A DNA stretch of 64,000 nucleotides from Epiperipatus broadwayi (GCA_028023455.1 JAQFVV010012404.1:16109000-16172999), one strand, 5' to 3'; positions 10,955-24,682 are shown, counted from the first letter of the stretch. Made by a program: numbers and translations. Notes: generated by a model from the sequence alone, not told the origin.

Positions 10955-13560
10955 TCATCTTCCTTGATCTTTAACCTCTCTTCTCAACATAACCCCAGCA
11001 TACGTCTTCATGTGGTCTTTTATTAGGTCTTTTACAATGTCCTGGAATCCAGTTTAAGATTTCAAATGTCCATAGATTATTATGTCTTCTAATAATATGT
11101 TCAGACTGATGCCAGTCTTGAAAATCTTTCAATGATGTCAATAACACTTGTTTTTCTCTCACTCATGTATTTCATTATCTCTTCTTGTTACTCCTAATAT
11201 AAATCCATCCATATTTTATTGAGTGGTCTAAAATCTCTTTATTGCTCTTATGTTAAGAGTCCATGTCTCAGATCTGTAATTAAGAACTGTGACAGACATT
11301 TATTTAAAAACTTTCATTTTCAAACACATAGGCATATGTCTTTTTAATATTAAGTTATTTCTACCAAAAGCAATCTAGCTAAGTGTAATTCTATAATTAA
11401 TTTCATTCATTATTTGTCCATCTGTAGTAATAATCTGACCAAGATGTTAGTAATTGTTAACTTTTCCCAACTCATTATTATCAATCTTTATTTTCTTCTT
11501 TTGAGAAAATCTATTGAACATTACTTTAATTTTATTAACATTTGCCTTCATCTGATAACTTTTGCAACATTTCCTAAAACTCTAAAGCATTATTTGAAAA
11601 AATAATTATATTATCTGCAAAAACTAGATGACTTAAATAATCTTTATTTACTTTTATTCTCTTAGCTTCCGATTTTATTTTACAAACTACTTCTTGTAAG
11701 ACTGCTGTAAGAAATTTGGAGATATGGAGGTGCCCTGTTGTACACCCAATGTTAATCTTTTTGGTATCATTATGTAATCTAATTATTGCTGTATATTTTT
11801 ATAAATATTCTTCAGAATGTGACACTATCTTGGATCTATATTTTGATGATCCAGTGCTTTAATCACTAAAAAAATCCTTATAGAATCAAATGCCTTTTCA
11901 CAATTTACAAATCCAAAGCATAATCACAATACATATTCACTGATTTTTTTCTATAACTTCTCTTAATATTTGGATATGATCTATTGTACTATCACTTTTA
12001 AATCTAGCTTGTTTTTTTATTTGGTTAAAGTTCAATGTTTGCTGTAGATAAGCAATAATTATTTTGATAAAAATTTTGTATAAAAGTGATAAAAAATTAT
12101 TAGGTCATTAATTTGTATTACCTTCTTTATCACCATTTTAAAATATTAATGTTAATACTATCTTCTTCCAATCATCTGATACATCTTTATTATTTACACA
12201 TTCAGAAGATATAGCAGTTGTAAAAGATATTTTTCCTTGTTCTTTATTGCTATATAATTCTTGATAAAACTCTTTTATACATTTCATGATATCATTTCTC
12301 TTTTTAGTAATAATTCCATCTTTTTTTCTTATTACAGAAATAAGTTTTCTATCAGTACCAAAATGTTGTTTTACACTTTTGAAACTTTTATTCTCTTTTA
12401 CAGATTGTCTTGCTAATTTGAATTATACTTTCTTATATCATTATCATCTCTTTTTTTCCACCAATTTTACAAAATTCAAGTTATTCAATCTTTCTTAATG
12501 CATCATTTTTATATATTTCATACTCCTTTTTTTTTCCATAAATTCTTTAATCTCAGTAGAAATTTTATTGGTCAATTGCTGATTTTTTTCTACCAGCTAT
12601 CTTTGTTGCAGTTTTAAAAAGTTTTCCTACTGATTTTATTCAAATCTTAATCATATTTAAAATCTGATAATATTTGAAAATGATTTGCAAGTTCTAATTA
12701 AAATTTATTACAATGCTACTAAAGCTTAGAAATATCAATTGTACATGATTGTTTTCTTAATAATTTTTGACTCTCTAATTTTGCATTAAAACATATCTTA
12801 CATCTTACTAATCAATGATCACTTCCTGTGTTGAATTTATTAAGAACATTATTATCTTGAAATATGTATGTTCTGTTAGTCAAAAATATAATCCAATTCT
12901 GCTGTACCTTCATTTGGATGCTTCCATGTCCATTTCCTTTTAACATTTTTCTCATAAAAAAAAAAATCATAATATCAAGTTTTTACTTTTTAGCAAACTC
13001 CATGAGTATATATCCTCTCTCATTTAATCAAATTTACCTACAGGACTTTCATCTTTTAACTGTTTACCAATTCTAGCATTAATGTCTACCATAACATTAA
13101 AATGTTATTTGGTCTCATCAAAACCTTTTATACATCCATATAAAAATACTCTACTTCATCATCAGAATAAGAACTTGTTGGCACCTTTTACCTTAATTAT
13201 CTGCATTTGATATCTGCCATTAAGTTGAGTGACTAATTTTGCCTCTCTGTCTGATATACCATAAATCTCCACAATGTTGTTCTTCCACTTTTTATTTATA
13301 ATGAATCTTACTCCACTTTTACTTCCAATGTTTGTGCATTTGTAGCACAGTAAACACCTTTTTTTTCTACCTTCACAAAGTCCAATAATATCCCATTTAA
13401 TATTAGACAGTTCTTCCAATTTTTTATATATTCCTTCAGATGAAAGTGAACTGCAGTTATAAATATCTAATTAAAAGGTTGCCATCAAATGACATCCTGG
13501 GTCTTCAACCAGGAGACTATATATTATAAAAGGGAATAAATTACCATCTCCAGACTATGA
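10955..13560 (-). pseudogene. APE-type non-LTR retrotransposon relic (LINE)
   Basis: Dead LINE in a peroxidase intron, same strand as the gene. The longest open piece (13,162-13,419) reads IKWDIIGLCE then GVRFIINKKW and ISDREAKLVTQLNGRYQMQI, the start of an apurinic-type endonuclease domain as found in the family often annotated as craniofacial-development-protein-2-like. Continuing down the minus strand through many stops and frameshifts: a KRKWTWKHPN block near 12,935, reverse-transcriptase remnants around 11,900-12,200 (a QARFKS..STIDHIQILREVIEKN block, and further on MYCDY), and a C-terminal NLWTFEILNWIP block at about 11,010-11,080. Typical full elements encode about 900-1,000 residues; the nucleic-acid length here fits one copy, but every frame is broken. 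The clade (RTE-like) is an inference. Confidence 0.72.
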
Positions 13561-14425
13561 TTTAAAATTACTATAAATGTTGAACAAAGTATCAAGAACA
13601 ATAATAGTATAAATTTCTTGGGAGCTCTGATATTTATAAGAATACTTTTGTCAACATTGTTGGTAAATCAGAGTGAAATTAATTTATCAGCCAGGTGGAA
13701 TATGACACTTAAGATTTATTAAACTCATAATCAAGGCTGATTACAGAATCTCTCTTTTCGGACCTTTTTTGTAATAATTAAATAAGATTTATTATGTAAA
13801 CATTAACATAGTTCAAATATATGTAAAAAAGTGTGTAAATCACCCCCCCCCCCAAGACTATGACTAAGTTGACAGTGCTTTTAAGCCATAGCCTGGTGGA
13901 GGGTGATTTTCTTCTTTTGTTTAAATATAAATAACGCTATGTTTAATTTAAAGTTTATGTAGATAAGAGATAAAATATCTGTTTAAAAAAATTGCATTCT
14001 CATTATATCAAGTATAATTTGAGTATTGAATATAATATATATAAACAAGTGTTGGCGAATATATGAATATCTGTATATAATATATTAAAACATGTATACA
14101 TAAACCATGTATATACATGCACAAATGTATAAGAAATGTACACACAAAGTTTGAAACTCAATAATACAATTAAGTTTATTATCTATTTCTTCACTAAATA
14201 CAAATAATCACATAACTGCATTCTTATTTTTATGATCAAGCTATTATAACGTTAACGTTAAGATATCAAGATATCAACTTCTATAACGTTAATAAAAGTA
14301 ATTAATTAATCATAAACTTGTTACGATAATTTGAAAAAAAAAAAAAACCCCGATATAATTATAGCTATTTGACAATATTTTAAAATAAGTAAAAAGTTTA
14401 TTAAAAGACAATACAATTTAAATAC
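13561..14425. other. Intronic AT-rich sequence
   Basis: Contains a C10 tract near 13,843, an A12 tract near 14,335 and a small direct repeat (GATATCAA) near 14,262. No gene or element recognised. Confidence 0.4.
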
Positions 14426-14490
14426 CTTCGATCCAAGAATAGAAATCTATCTTTCTAATTATTTCATTATTGCACGAAATTCTTGCATTC
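14426..14490 (-). CDS. Haem peroxidase exon (domain end)
   Basis: Second visible exon of the minus-strand peroxidase gene, 65 bases: 1 + 21 codons + 1. The acceptor is TTATAG and the donor GTATTT. The codon split across the 10.2-kb intron gives M, then the peptide reads NARISCNNEIIRKIDF, then YSWIE. Invertebrate peroxidases typically finish with a short cysteine-containing stretch, then a pair of basic and acidic residues and an aromatic W, which this resembles (established family pattern, recognised by eye). The reading frame is open only in the phase supplied by the upstream exon. The last base, G, is carried into the exon at 10,024. Confidence 0.78.
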
Positions 14491-15116
14491 CTATAAAATG
14501 TAAAAACAAATATAAAATATTTATTAGATCAATTTAATGGCTTTAATTCTTTTTATAATATAATTTTTATCACAAAATATTTGCTGATTCATGATTAATT
14601 TTTTTGCTCTTTATTAATTTTCTTATAATTTTTTAAACTGTTTTATTTTTTTTCTTACCGCAATCCATTTAAATTGTATCAGATATTTTCATAAATTATC
14701 TCAATATTACCAGAAAATTCAGACTCATTATCGTCTATCACAATTAATGTTTTTATATCTCATTCCTGCTTTTCTTATATTTTAATTACTAATATATTTA
14801 TCTGTAGGTTTTTAACGTTTGTTGGTCTTATTTATACTTAAAATTTATTTTTATCTAATCAAAAGTCTTCCAATAAATAATCATTTTATGTCTACAATCT
14901 CTCATCTACATATATCTGTGTTTCCTATTTATTATTTATTCTCTCTCTCTTTTTTTTAAAAAAACAAACAAACTAAAATTCCAAGTTTATATAATTTTTT
15001 AATTTTCTTTAAAAGAATATTTACTGTATATGAAATTCATATAACCCAATCGCTCTCCACTCTATCTCATAACACTGAAACACTTGAACACATATATGTC
15101 GAAAAGATAAATAATC

Positions 15117-15160
15117 ACCAATATATGCATTTCATGCTAAACCAGCAATCATCAGTTAGT
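15117..15160 (-). ncRNA. Hammerhead ribozyme, core intact (family 2)
   Basis: Minus strand: stem I ACTAA paired with TTGGT (one T-G wobble), CTGATGA core, stem II TTGCT/AGCAT with loop GGTTT and a U-U closing pair, GAA, then a short AU stem III and the NUH triplet AUA before the second strand of stem I. All conserved core bases are present. Type I topology. Self-cleavage is predicted, not shown. Confidence 0.75.
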
Positions 15161-15638
15161 CCAGATTATCATCTCTACACATATATGCAATAAATACTCA
15201 GATATATATTAAGATAGCCAATCTTCATACTTTAATGGGCAGGCTTCAATCCACTCCACACTCCAACTCTTCAACCATCCATCCAATTGAAAATCTGATG
15301 ATGGAACACTCAAAGGCCACCCTGAGCCTAAGATTCTTGTCACACCCATGTTGACTTAAAGTCAATCTGATCCCTCATGTACAGAACATAATCCCTTCAA
15401 TACATATACAAGGGATGGGTAGACATCTCTACTATGTAATAACTGGGTCAACATGGGTGTGATGAGAATCTCAGCCTCAGAGTGACCCTTGAGCATTCCA
15501 TCATCAGATTTTCAATTGATGGATGGTTGAAGAGTTAGAGTGTGGAAGGTATGAAGCCTGTCCATTAAAGTATGAAGTTTGGATATGTTAATATATATCT
15601 GAGCCTTATTGCATATATGTGTAGAGATGATAATCTGG

Positions 15639-15682
15639 ACCAACTGATGATTGCTGGTTTAGCATGAAATACATATATTGGT
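15639..15682 (+). ncRNA. Hammerhead ribozyme, core intact (family 2)
   Basis: Type I hammerhead layout read directly. Stem I ACCAA 15,639-15,643 pairs with TTGGT 15,678-15,682. Core CTGATGA lies at 15,644-15,650. Stem II TTGCT 15,651-15,655 pairs with AGCAT 15,661-15,665 (first pair U-U) around loop GGTTT. GAA is at 15,666-15,668. Stem III ATA 15,669-15,671 pairs with TAT 15,674-15,676 over a two-base loop. Cleavage would follow A at 15,677 (AUA triplet). Every invariant core position is met. Confidence 0.82.
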
Positions 15683-15988
15683 GATTATTTAACTTTTTGA
15701 CATATATGTGTTCAAGTGTTTGGTGGGTTGTGTAAAAGTCTGTGCTCATATACCCTATATATTATATATATTGATACAGGTATATAATAAACTTGTATTT
15801 CAGTTATTGTATATGAAATTCAGAAATGAAATTCTTTAACTATTTTCTTTGTCTTAAACATCAGACTTCTGTTACAAAACATTTATTTAATTGCTTTCTG
15901 CACAACTTTCCAAATAATATCAACTATCAGAAGATATATACATATTTTTATATTTTGCATCTCAATTATTTCCAGGGCAATTATTTTT

Positions 15989-16089
15989 TTTTTCATGTGT
16001 CATAGCATCAGTCAGGAAGTGAACCTGCTAACCCAGGACAATTGCTTGTAAGGTAGTTGTGCTGACCTTTCAACCACCAGTGTTTGAAA
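15989..16089 (-). mobile_element. tRNA-derived SINE with 15-bp TSD
   Basis: Minus-strand member of the SINE at 909: shares GGTGGT.GA.AGGTCAGC, a B-box-like GGTTCAC and the ending GATGCTATGACAC, then an A tail (T run at 15,985-15,993 on plus). TSD AGGGCAATTATTTTT at 15,974-15,988 and 16,090-16,104, overlapping the tail on the left. Diverged, so not a working tRNA. Confidence 0.78.
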
Positions 16090-18956
16090 AGGGCAATTAT
16101 TTTTACATTATTCTTGAGCTATTCCTGTAAACTTGAGTAATGAATAGACACCAGATTGTATAATAGTAAAATATTAAATTTCTTTTCCAGACTGTTCAGT
16201 TTCTAGTCTTTGCCTTCATCAATAAAGACAAAAATTCAAATTGAAACTAACACACTTATAAATAATTTTTGAAATCCCAGTTCTATAGGCTCTTTTTATA
16301 CTTTGGCTAGGAAGAATAATGCATACTATAAGAGGATACATGATGTTGTTGATGGCTACTAATTGAAGAATTTTATATTTTCTTCTTAGAGCAAATTATT
16401 AAATTTAATGTCTTTATATTACCTATTAGCCCATTAATTTTCCTATTTATATTTACCATATGCTCCCCCCCCCCCATTTTTTTCTTTTAATCACTTTTTT
16501 TGTATAGTTATCAACTTATCAATAAATCTTATATAACTAATTTTAATAATAATACCATTATATGAAATGAATTTGATATATTATATATATATGTAATTTC
16601 TGGTCTTTGCTAATGAACCAAATACTACTAATAAACATTTCAGCAATTTTTTATTTGCTCAGCAAATGTTTCTAGCAGATGGTCATTTTTAATTGGCTGA
16701 GCAATCTAGTGCAGAAATGATTACTAACAGCATTTGGATCTTTATTCAAGACTGAAAATTATATATAATGTTAAAAAAATAATGATGTATTTATTGTATT
16801 ATATATATATATATAAACTTATGGTTTGGATTGTCAGGAAAATATATTTTGCTATAGTTAATATTAAACAAATATATATATACATACTACTTTTTTTTTC
16901 TGATGTTAATAGATTTAATATTATTTCATATTTTATTCATCATTATGACTGTTATTAGCAACAATACTTTTTACATCTCAAATACAATTTTATGATTTCT
17001 TGTAAGAAGGCTGAGTGAATATGCAGTATTGTGTGTGTTTGTGTTTTTATGATATTATTAAGAGTGCTTTTAGTATTTTAAAAATCTATACTTTTAGTTA
17101 TTATTGTTAAAAAAGACTCAGGTTCGTTATTATCTAGCAATAAAAAAAATCTTTAATAATATTCAGCTTGGATGTTTATCAGAATAAGAATGTCAATTAA
17201 TTTAAATATCTTGATAGCTTTTTAGATAAATGACACATGGGTAATGAAATATAGCACAGTTTTCAATAAGTTTTTGCTGCTTTTAATAAGTTGAATGAAA
17301 TACTTACTTTGAATTAATTAGTTATTATAATATTGTTATTTTGTTTAATTTATAGCATAAACATTGATATATGAACTTCTTATAATTGTAAACAGTTTAA
17401 AGTACAGGAAAAATAATTTCAAGTTGCTCTATAAGATTCTGAGAACAAAAGCATAAGATCATCACTTGACTCTTTAATTTTCTGAATGTGATGTTATCAA
17501 ATCTACGATTGTAAAAACACATTTTTAATGTAATAGACTTTCTAAAAAAAATTATAATGAATATATGTGTGACTTTTTTTAAAAGTCATAGTCTTCAATT
17601 TATAAAAATTATCTCAAATATATTTTAAAAACTTGTGATGTTCCTCACTTTCTTTGGAAGAATATGACTAAGGATAAGGTAGAAACAAACTAAGAAAGCT
17701 ATTAAAGTTTTCCAGAAGAAAAATGTAGCTACAAAAAGGAAGTTAAGAGACAGATCAAAATGACAATGTGGGACATATGTTAATGTTTTTGTAGTTCATG
17801 AATTAATTTTGTATTACTGCAAAAATATTTATTAATTTTTTATTTGTACCTACTTTTGAATATGTTGATCTCAATAATTAGATATTTTACTTTTAAATTT
17901 TATTCATTCAAGAGCTGCAGCCAAACCACTATATTTTTTATTATATGATTTTCTTTAATATAATGGTCAATGTAAAACATATTTGTTAATATAAAAAAAA
18001 TTAAATATTGTCTTCAACATAATTCTGTTCTTATTTGTTATGGGAAAAAATATGAGCTCAAAAATTAGCACCATATATAATGAATTGAGAGGAAAAGAAA
18101 AATTGAGGAATCCTGATACATTGCTAATTCTGATAATCTATTAAATCATAAATTTAGTAGTAAAAAACTGTGTATTCTTTCAAATTTAGTTGATAATTCA
18201 TGCTAGTGATTAATTATCATAAACTGATGTGTTAATATTTTCACTGTTTTCACTAAATGAAGTTGCACTATCTTTTCCATTGCAATTATGTTACTTTAGT
18301 AATAGTGACTCATTTAGGCTGGTTTTAAACTTCATAATAGATTTTTTACAAGAAATTGTAATCCAGGAAGGATCATAACTTTAAATCAGTTTGATCTGTC
18401 ATGCAATGAGAAACTTTTCATGTTATTCTTATCAAACAAAAAGGTCATTTCAAATATTTAATTTATTCCAATAAATACTTTTATTAATAAAAATAAAATG
18501 CATTTAATTTGCCTATATATTAATATATTTAAAAAGAAAAACAACCCATGTTGCACACTAACATAAATGAAAATTAACATTTTAAGCCTCTTCTTAATTA
18601 TATTCAATATTCTGTGAAAAAGTTAAGTGTTAATATTTTACATTATATTTATTCTGAAACAAAAAAAAATATTTGTTTTGTTATTTACCTATGCTGAAAT
18701 GGTCAGTCACTTCATGGTGTATAAGATTGTATAATATAAATAAATAACAGATTTAGCAATAGATCAAAGAAGTAGAATTGTCTATGAAGAAAAGAGTCAA
18801 TAAGCTGACTTATTGGGCCATATTCAAATATTTTTATGAATTAATAGGTTTTAAGAATCAGTTTTATGTGCAGACACACAGTAAAATAGTTTTACATATT
18901 TGTGCATGAATGTAATTATCAAGATTGAAAATTTATAAACATTTATTTATGTAAGT

Positions 18957-19197
18957 CAATTAACAGCCAGAACATCAGTGTTGAAGGGTAGGGGCTTGAG
19001 CAAAGTGAGACGGCATTTGTTGGACTGTTTTGAATGATTCTAAATCAAACAGCACGCTTTTTTGGAGAAGATAGATACTGTGTTGTGGTTGGGATTATTT
19101 TGTGTAAATTAATTAACATCCAGAAGAGCAAAGTGAGCAGGTGTTTGTTTGACTGCTTTGAAATCAAACAACATGCTTTTTTGGGGAAGATAATTGA
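18957..19197. repeat. Direct duplication of a ~95-base unit
   Basis: Two copies (about 18,957-19,075 and 19,103-19,197) share AATTAACA.CCAGAA.A, GAGCAAAGTGAG, GACTG.TTTGAA and ATCAAACA.CA.GCTTTTTTGG. No coding role seen. Confidence 0.6.
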
Positions 19198-21527
19198 CTA
19201 TTTTGATATATATATATATGCAAATTTATAAATTTATTATTTATTTATAAATTTGCGTATATTATTTTGAAGAAATACAGACATCGATTTATAATATTAT
19301 ATATAAGCCTTTTCATTTATAAACAATACATCTTTTTATAAAACATGTAGTATAAGTAGATTTTGAAATAAACCCGACAAGTCACATAATGTCAACAAAA
19401 AGGAGGTTTTTATTTTATTTATATAAAATAAAATCTTTTTATAAAGCATGTATGAGAATTGAAAAAAAAAATCACATAATGTAACAAAAAAAAAAGCCAT
19501 TTATTACAAAAAAAAAAAACCCAGCAATTTTTAAAAATATAAAAAGAAAGTGTCCATTATAATTTAAAATTAAACAAAAAAAAAAAGGTTCCATTATAAT
19601 GTACCTTTTTTAGAAAAAAAAATATAAAAGACTTATGGAAAAGATGGTATATTTGAAAAAAAAAAAAAAAAATCTAGAGACCTGGTAATGTTATATCACT
19701 ATGTTTTTAAAGAGAAAGAGTGCCACCAGTAGATGTACAGTGCATAATTTACAACTACCACTTTAATTTTACAATAAGTAAAATCTCATTTTTGCTTAAA
19801 TATTTTAAAAGCCTATTTTTTTTCTTTTGAATGAATTTCTTTTTATAAATAAGTTAAATTCAATTATTTATATATATATATATTTAATTGTTTGAAATTA
19901 GAAATAAAGACAGATAAATTGTTTAGTTATTTTAAATTATAAATTTCATTTAATTGAATGACATTTCAAGAATATTTTAAAAGAAAATGCCCCCTACCAG
20001 TTATACTTATATTTCAAGTTAAATCTCTTTATATCTAATTAACATATGTTGATTAGAATCGACCTAGTTAAAATTGATAGTTATTTATCATTCTGCAATC
20101 TACAAAGTTGAGACAGTTAATATGTAAATAAAAAGGCAAAAGTGTAAATAATTACAATTTTTTAATATTTTGTTAAACAAAATTATATAGAATTCATTTT
20201 GTTTTAATTAATTAATTTTACTTTATGGGTTGGGGGAGGAATTTCCCATGCTAAAAAACCTTTAGATATTAAAAAAAAAAATTTTACTTGCAAATATAGA
20301 TATATTTAAATGATATAGATTAGTACTTATATTGTATAAATAATTACTTATTTATTATAAATATGACTTTGAATCAACATTTGGAAAAATAAAATAAAAC
20401 AAATATAATGGGAAAAAAAATGTTTTATTTTTTTCATTGTTGTATTGTGAATCTGTTAATAACATTATCTTAATTTTTTTTTTTTTTTTTTTACAAATTC
20501 TAATTCAATACATAAAAAAGCCTATGAAAAGAATCATTTTTGATCTATACTGATTTCAGAATAACATGATCAGAACATTGCAAAATAGGTAAACAATATG
20601 AATAAAAAATCTGCATTACCACATAATCAGTGCTTCTATAATTGTATTATTTTGCATATAATATTCATTGTAAAAGCTACAAATTACAGAGTTTTGGCAA
20701 CAAAGGAAACATAGTTTTATTTATCATGTGACAAATCATTTTATTTTTTGATTTTCACAAAAACATAAGCCCAAGACCTTAATAAATACATGGTCTTGTG
20801 CCCCCACACTATCCTCAGGCTGGCTCTGTTCATGGAATTAAGGATGCTGAAATTTAGCTTGCACAAAACCATCTCTTTCCTATGCATTGGTCCTACATAT
20901 ATGTGGTAGTAAGTATTCTTATGTCCAATATATCTAATTTGGTTTTAATTAGGTTTGTTCACCTTTCTAAATCTTGTCCATAACCTGAAAATATCTTTTT
21001 GTTTAGACTATTTACAGCTTTAGTTTTGTTTAAAGTATATTTTACTGGCAAAAATCTATTACTTATTTAGTTCTTTGATTATTCAAATACAAATTGACAT
21101 TTTTATTTTGCACATTTTTATGAGAAGTTAAACTGAAAACTTTTTCATTATGCTAAGTTATTTTATAAGAAGCCAAGTAAACAGATTTTCATATTTCATA
21201 ATAACATATTAACAGTTAATCAAAATAAAAAAATGTCATTTTTATTATCTTTTATTTCACATTTCAATAATAAACTGACAGCCATTATTTTTTTTTTGTC
21301 ATATAATTCAAAAAATTATTTTATTAACACTTTATGCAATTTTTTATTGCTGAGTAAAAAAAAAATAAAACAAAGCTACGCTATATTTCTAAATTTAATT
21401 TTTTATTTATCTGTGATAAATCAGATTAAATGTGGAATCTACTTATTTAAATGATAATTATATGTACTATTGTTACTTGATTTTTATATCTATATTGTAA
21501 ATGAGAAATGAAATGTTTATATCTGTT

Positions 21528-21529
21528 TC

Positions 21530-21559
<30 letters not shown>
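21528..21559. repeat. (ATT)n microsatellite
   Basis: About ten ATT units. It explains the leucine run in the open frame across 21,508-21,816, which I do not regard as a gene. Confidence 0.85.
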
Positions 21560-21561
<2 letters not shown>

Positions 21562-22834
21562 TTTATATGCTTCACATCAATATTTTTATATAGAATATTT
21601 ATGTATTTCATTTTCTATATCAAATTTTTGTATCCTTTTTCAAAAAGTTATCAAAATATACTCCATGCTTCGAATCATAATTATCATGTAAACATTTTAA
21701 TCAATATGACTGGAAATCAATTTTTGTTGAGAGATACCAACAAATATTACAAAAAAATAATAGTAAAAACGTTAATCAAGAGTAAAGACTTCATTTCAGG
21801 AGGTCAGAATAGATAAAACATTATAATGTTTATTAAAGAAATCCATTGTGAGATTCACAAACAATGTTTATCACAAGATCTGACACTTAAAAAATGATTT
21901 TTGAAATGAATATTGCAATGCAGAAAAATAGAAATATTTACTTTAGAAAAATATTAACTTTATGATAATAGCAGGATTAATAAAATGTTCCACTTATCAA
22001 GCTCATAATAAAGTAAAAATAGGAGTATTTATAAATTGTCATCATAAAAGAAATCTATAAAGCAAATAACATTTTTCATATGTGGAATGTGATGATGGAA
22101 CTCATGATATAAATAGACATATATTTTTTAACCTGAATATTATCCTGCATAGAGGCTTCACAACTTCTCTCTATTTGAACTAGGTAGAAAACATTGTTTC
22201 CAAAAAACACTTTTAAAACAATTATTGCTATATAAAAATAATCAAATAGTTAATTGAGAGGCATATATTATGAAATATCATAATCCAAAACTTTTAAGTC
22301 TTAAATGTATTATTTTACTGTAGGATAAACAACAATGCTCAAATTCATGTATAGTATGCAATTAAATATTGATTTAAGAAGTATGAGAATGATATTATAT
22401 ATTTCTGATTACTTATTTTACATACTTGATGATATTTTATTGAGTATGTATTATATTCTTGCATAATAAGTAAGATATTAATATTTTTCACTAACAACTT
22501 TTAGAGAATTTGTATTTTTTTTTTTAAGAAATAGTTTTATATTTTTCTGTATATTATTTAAATGTTATATAACTTCATTCTAAGGAATGTTTAAAAATTA
22601 TTTGTACAATATTATTTTATATCATATAATATATATAAATATTCATACATGAATAAATGTATAATTAAAAATTTACAATAGTCCTTGTGAAAAAAAAAAG
22701 TAAAAATAATCCACAAAGTTTGAAAAACATTCATTGACATTGTCCTTAAACAGAAAAAGTGGAAAACTCAGGAGTATCTTCATAGATAAGTTTATAAAAT
22801 TTCTAATGACAGTTGCCTTTAACAGAATCATTTA

Positions 22835-22905
22835 AATGATTAGTATATAACCTTAAATTCAGCATTCCTAAATCTAAAGATTCCTGGTTCTATTCCTATT
22901 GATAT
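22835..22905 (+). repeat. Degenerate tRNA-like relic
   Basis: CCTTAAATTCA, then AATCTAAAGATTCCTGGTTCTA, runs parallel to the tRNA-like block in the PLE terminal repeat at 58,138 (CCTTAAATTTCA ... AATCTAAGGACCCAGGTTCGA, written here in parts). The B box is imperfect and the A box is not clear. Probably a fragment of the same tRNA-like repeat. Confidence 0.4.
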
Positions 22906-24682
22906 TGTGGTAAACCAATTTCAGCTAGAATTGGTGTTGCTTAAATTTTCTCACTATAAGTTTATATGAGGCTTATACAAGAATTACCATTAAATGTCTC
23001 TATGTATGTGCTTACTATATATGGTACATTTAAAATTTAAAGATTTGCTTTTATCTGATATAAATATATCTTACTAAATCATACGAGATTTTATTTTCTT
23101 TTATTAACTTTTAAAAAGTACATAAACAAATTCATTCAAAAATATAAAGCGTTTTTATATTAAAAAAATTAAATTCTGGATCAATGAAAACTACTGATGA
23201 GAATATTGATATGGCAATGCTTACGATAAATATGTTAGAAAATGGATCAAATTTTTTTTTCCCTACAGATCAATGCATCCATTTACAAAAATTATTTCTG
23301 AAAGTCTTTCAAATATAAACTGATGCTTCTGCCATTAGATTCTACTTAACAGCAAGTTTTATTATTTATTTATCTAGAAAGCATTTTATTATAAACTTTT
23401 AAATAATAAATAAAATATAAGAACATTTCAATAAGGTAATTAAAATATATAACTAATATCTAAAATTCCATTTATAGAGTAAAATATGAATTAGTAATAT
23501 TTGTGCACGTTAAAATAATTATTTTCATGGATTATTATGATATAAACAAAGTGCAGCGGGGGGGGGCTATTTTCATGTAAAACATACCTCTATCTAGCTT
23601 TACATAAATATAGTTTCACACTTTACTTTTTATACTCATACACACACACACATGAACACTAGTTTCAAGCTCATATATGTGTGTGGTTGCTTGTTAAAAC
23701 CATGTTTTGGCTAAATTTTAATTTTTATCATTTTTGTACTCTAGGAGTTGCTAGAAATCCTACTAATAGCTATCGAGTTATCCATACTACCCCTCCCCCC
23801 AAAAAAAAAAAATCAGTGGGATTTAGTGCTATAAAAATAACAAGCAAGCACAGACATAGTTGAATTCAAAACTTTTATATATTTTTCTCAAAAAAAATCT
23901 TCATTTTAACGTTTATAAATCTCCTCAAATACACAGACATAACTAACTTTTCGAAATTGAATATAAAGTTATAAAATAAAAACAGTAATATTTGAAGTTT
24001 TCTAAATTTGAATTTGCTTTCATTTAACAATTTTTTTTATTCGTTTTCTATTTTATTTCCAAAATCATTATATATATATAATTACCTTTTTGGGTATTTT
24101 ACATTCTAACAAATTTTAGTTACATTGTAACCAAACAAAGTATCAGTTAAAAAGTGGTATTGCCAATTAAAATTGTGCTTTTCATTAATAATATTCGTCT
24201 AGTCCATTATTAAATCAGATACAAATCTGCTTTTAGTTTATCTGTCATTTTATATAAGATAAATATATTAGACATTATGACTTTATATGTGTAAATATAT
24301 TAGACATTATGACTTTATATGTGTACATAGTGGAGTTCCTAAATACTTTCACAATTAAACAAGAATTTTTCTAAAGAGTTATAGATAGTAATTAAAAGAT
24401 TTTTTTTACAGGATTTTAGATATAAATATTCATATTTTTGATATAAATTTTCTAAGAATTTTTATTAAAATTATTAATATTTATATCTAAAAGTTTGTGA
24501 AAATTTTCTGATTACATATTTAATGCACTTTACATTTTTGCTCATGATATGTATTCAATATTGAGATTATTGATTGTTATTGAAAGAGGAATTGTATAAG
24601 TATTGACTGCTTTCGACGAATTTTTATAAATATTTTTTAATACATTTGAAAATCATTATATAAATGATATCAGTTTACTTAC
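22906..24682. other. Intronic AT-rich sequence
   Basis: G9 tract near 23,560, a C6-A11 block near 23,790, and a short tandem duplication of a TATTAGACATTATGACTTTA unit at 24,267-24,323. No gene seen. Confidence 0.4.

Larger units (their letters stand above)
15040..15803. mobile_element. Hammerhead foldback insertion with 19-bp TSD (family 2)
   Basis: A 764-base insertion flanked by TTACTGTATATGAAATTCA (15,021-15,039) and TTATTGTATATGAAATTCA (15,804-15,822), one mismatch. The left half reads as the reverse complement of the right half outside a partly palindromic centre near 15,300-15,490 that includes CTCAAAGGCCACCCTGAGCC and its diverged inverted partner. A hammerhead motif reads outward in each arm (minus strand at 15,117, plus strand at 15,639). 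Relatives lie at 1,975-2,527 and about 38,180-38,610. No ORF of note, so it is a non-coding element or a multimer of PLE terminal repeats. It lies in the intron between the first two peroxidase exons. Confidence 0.78.
16105..22830. other. Long intronic AT-rich stretch
   Basis: Inside the 10.2-kb peroxidase intron for 14,491-24,682. It holds simple repeats, C11 near 16,466, several A or T runs of 10-20 bases at 19,480-20,500, and the direct repeat at 18,957. A less AT-rich patch at 20,765-20,910 has no recognised identity. No exon with usable splice sites was found. Confidence 0.45.

Noticed and set aside
16185-16235. TTGATGAAGGC ... GAAAC on the minus strand, hammerhead-like
   Set aside because: The first core base is T and no stem II or stem I pairing could be drawn; probably a decayed PLE terminal fragment at best.
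21508-21816. 102-codon open frame with a leucine run
   Set aside because: The leucines come from an (ATT)n microsatellite; no domain, no splice signals, and the composition matches the surroundings.
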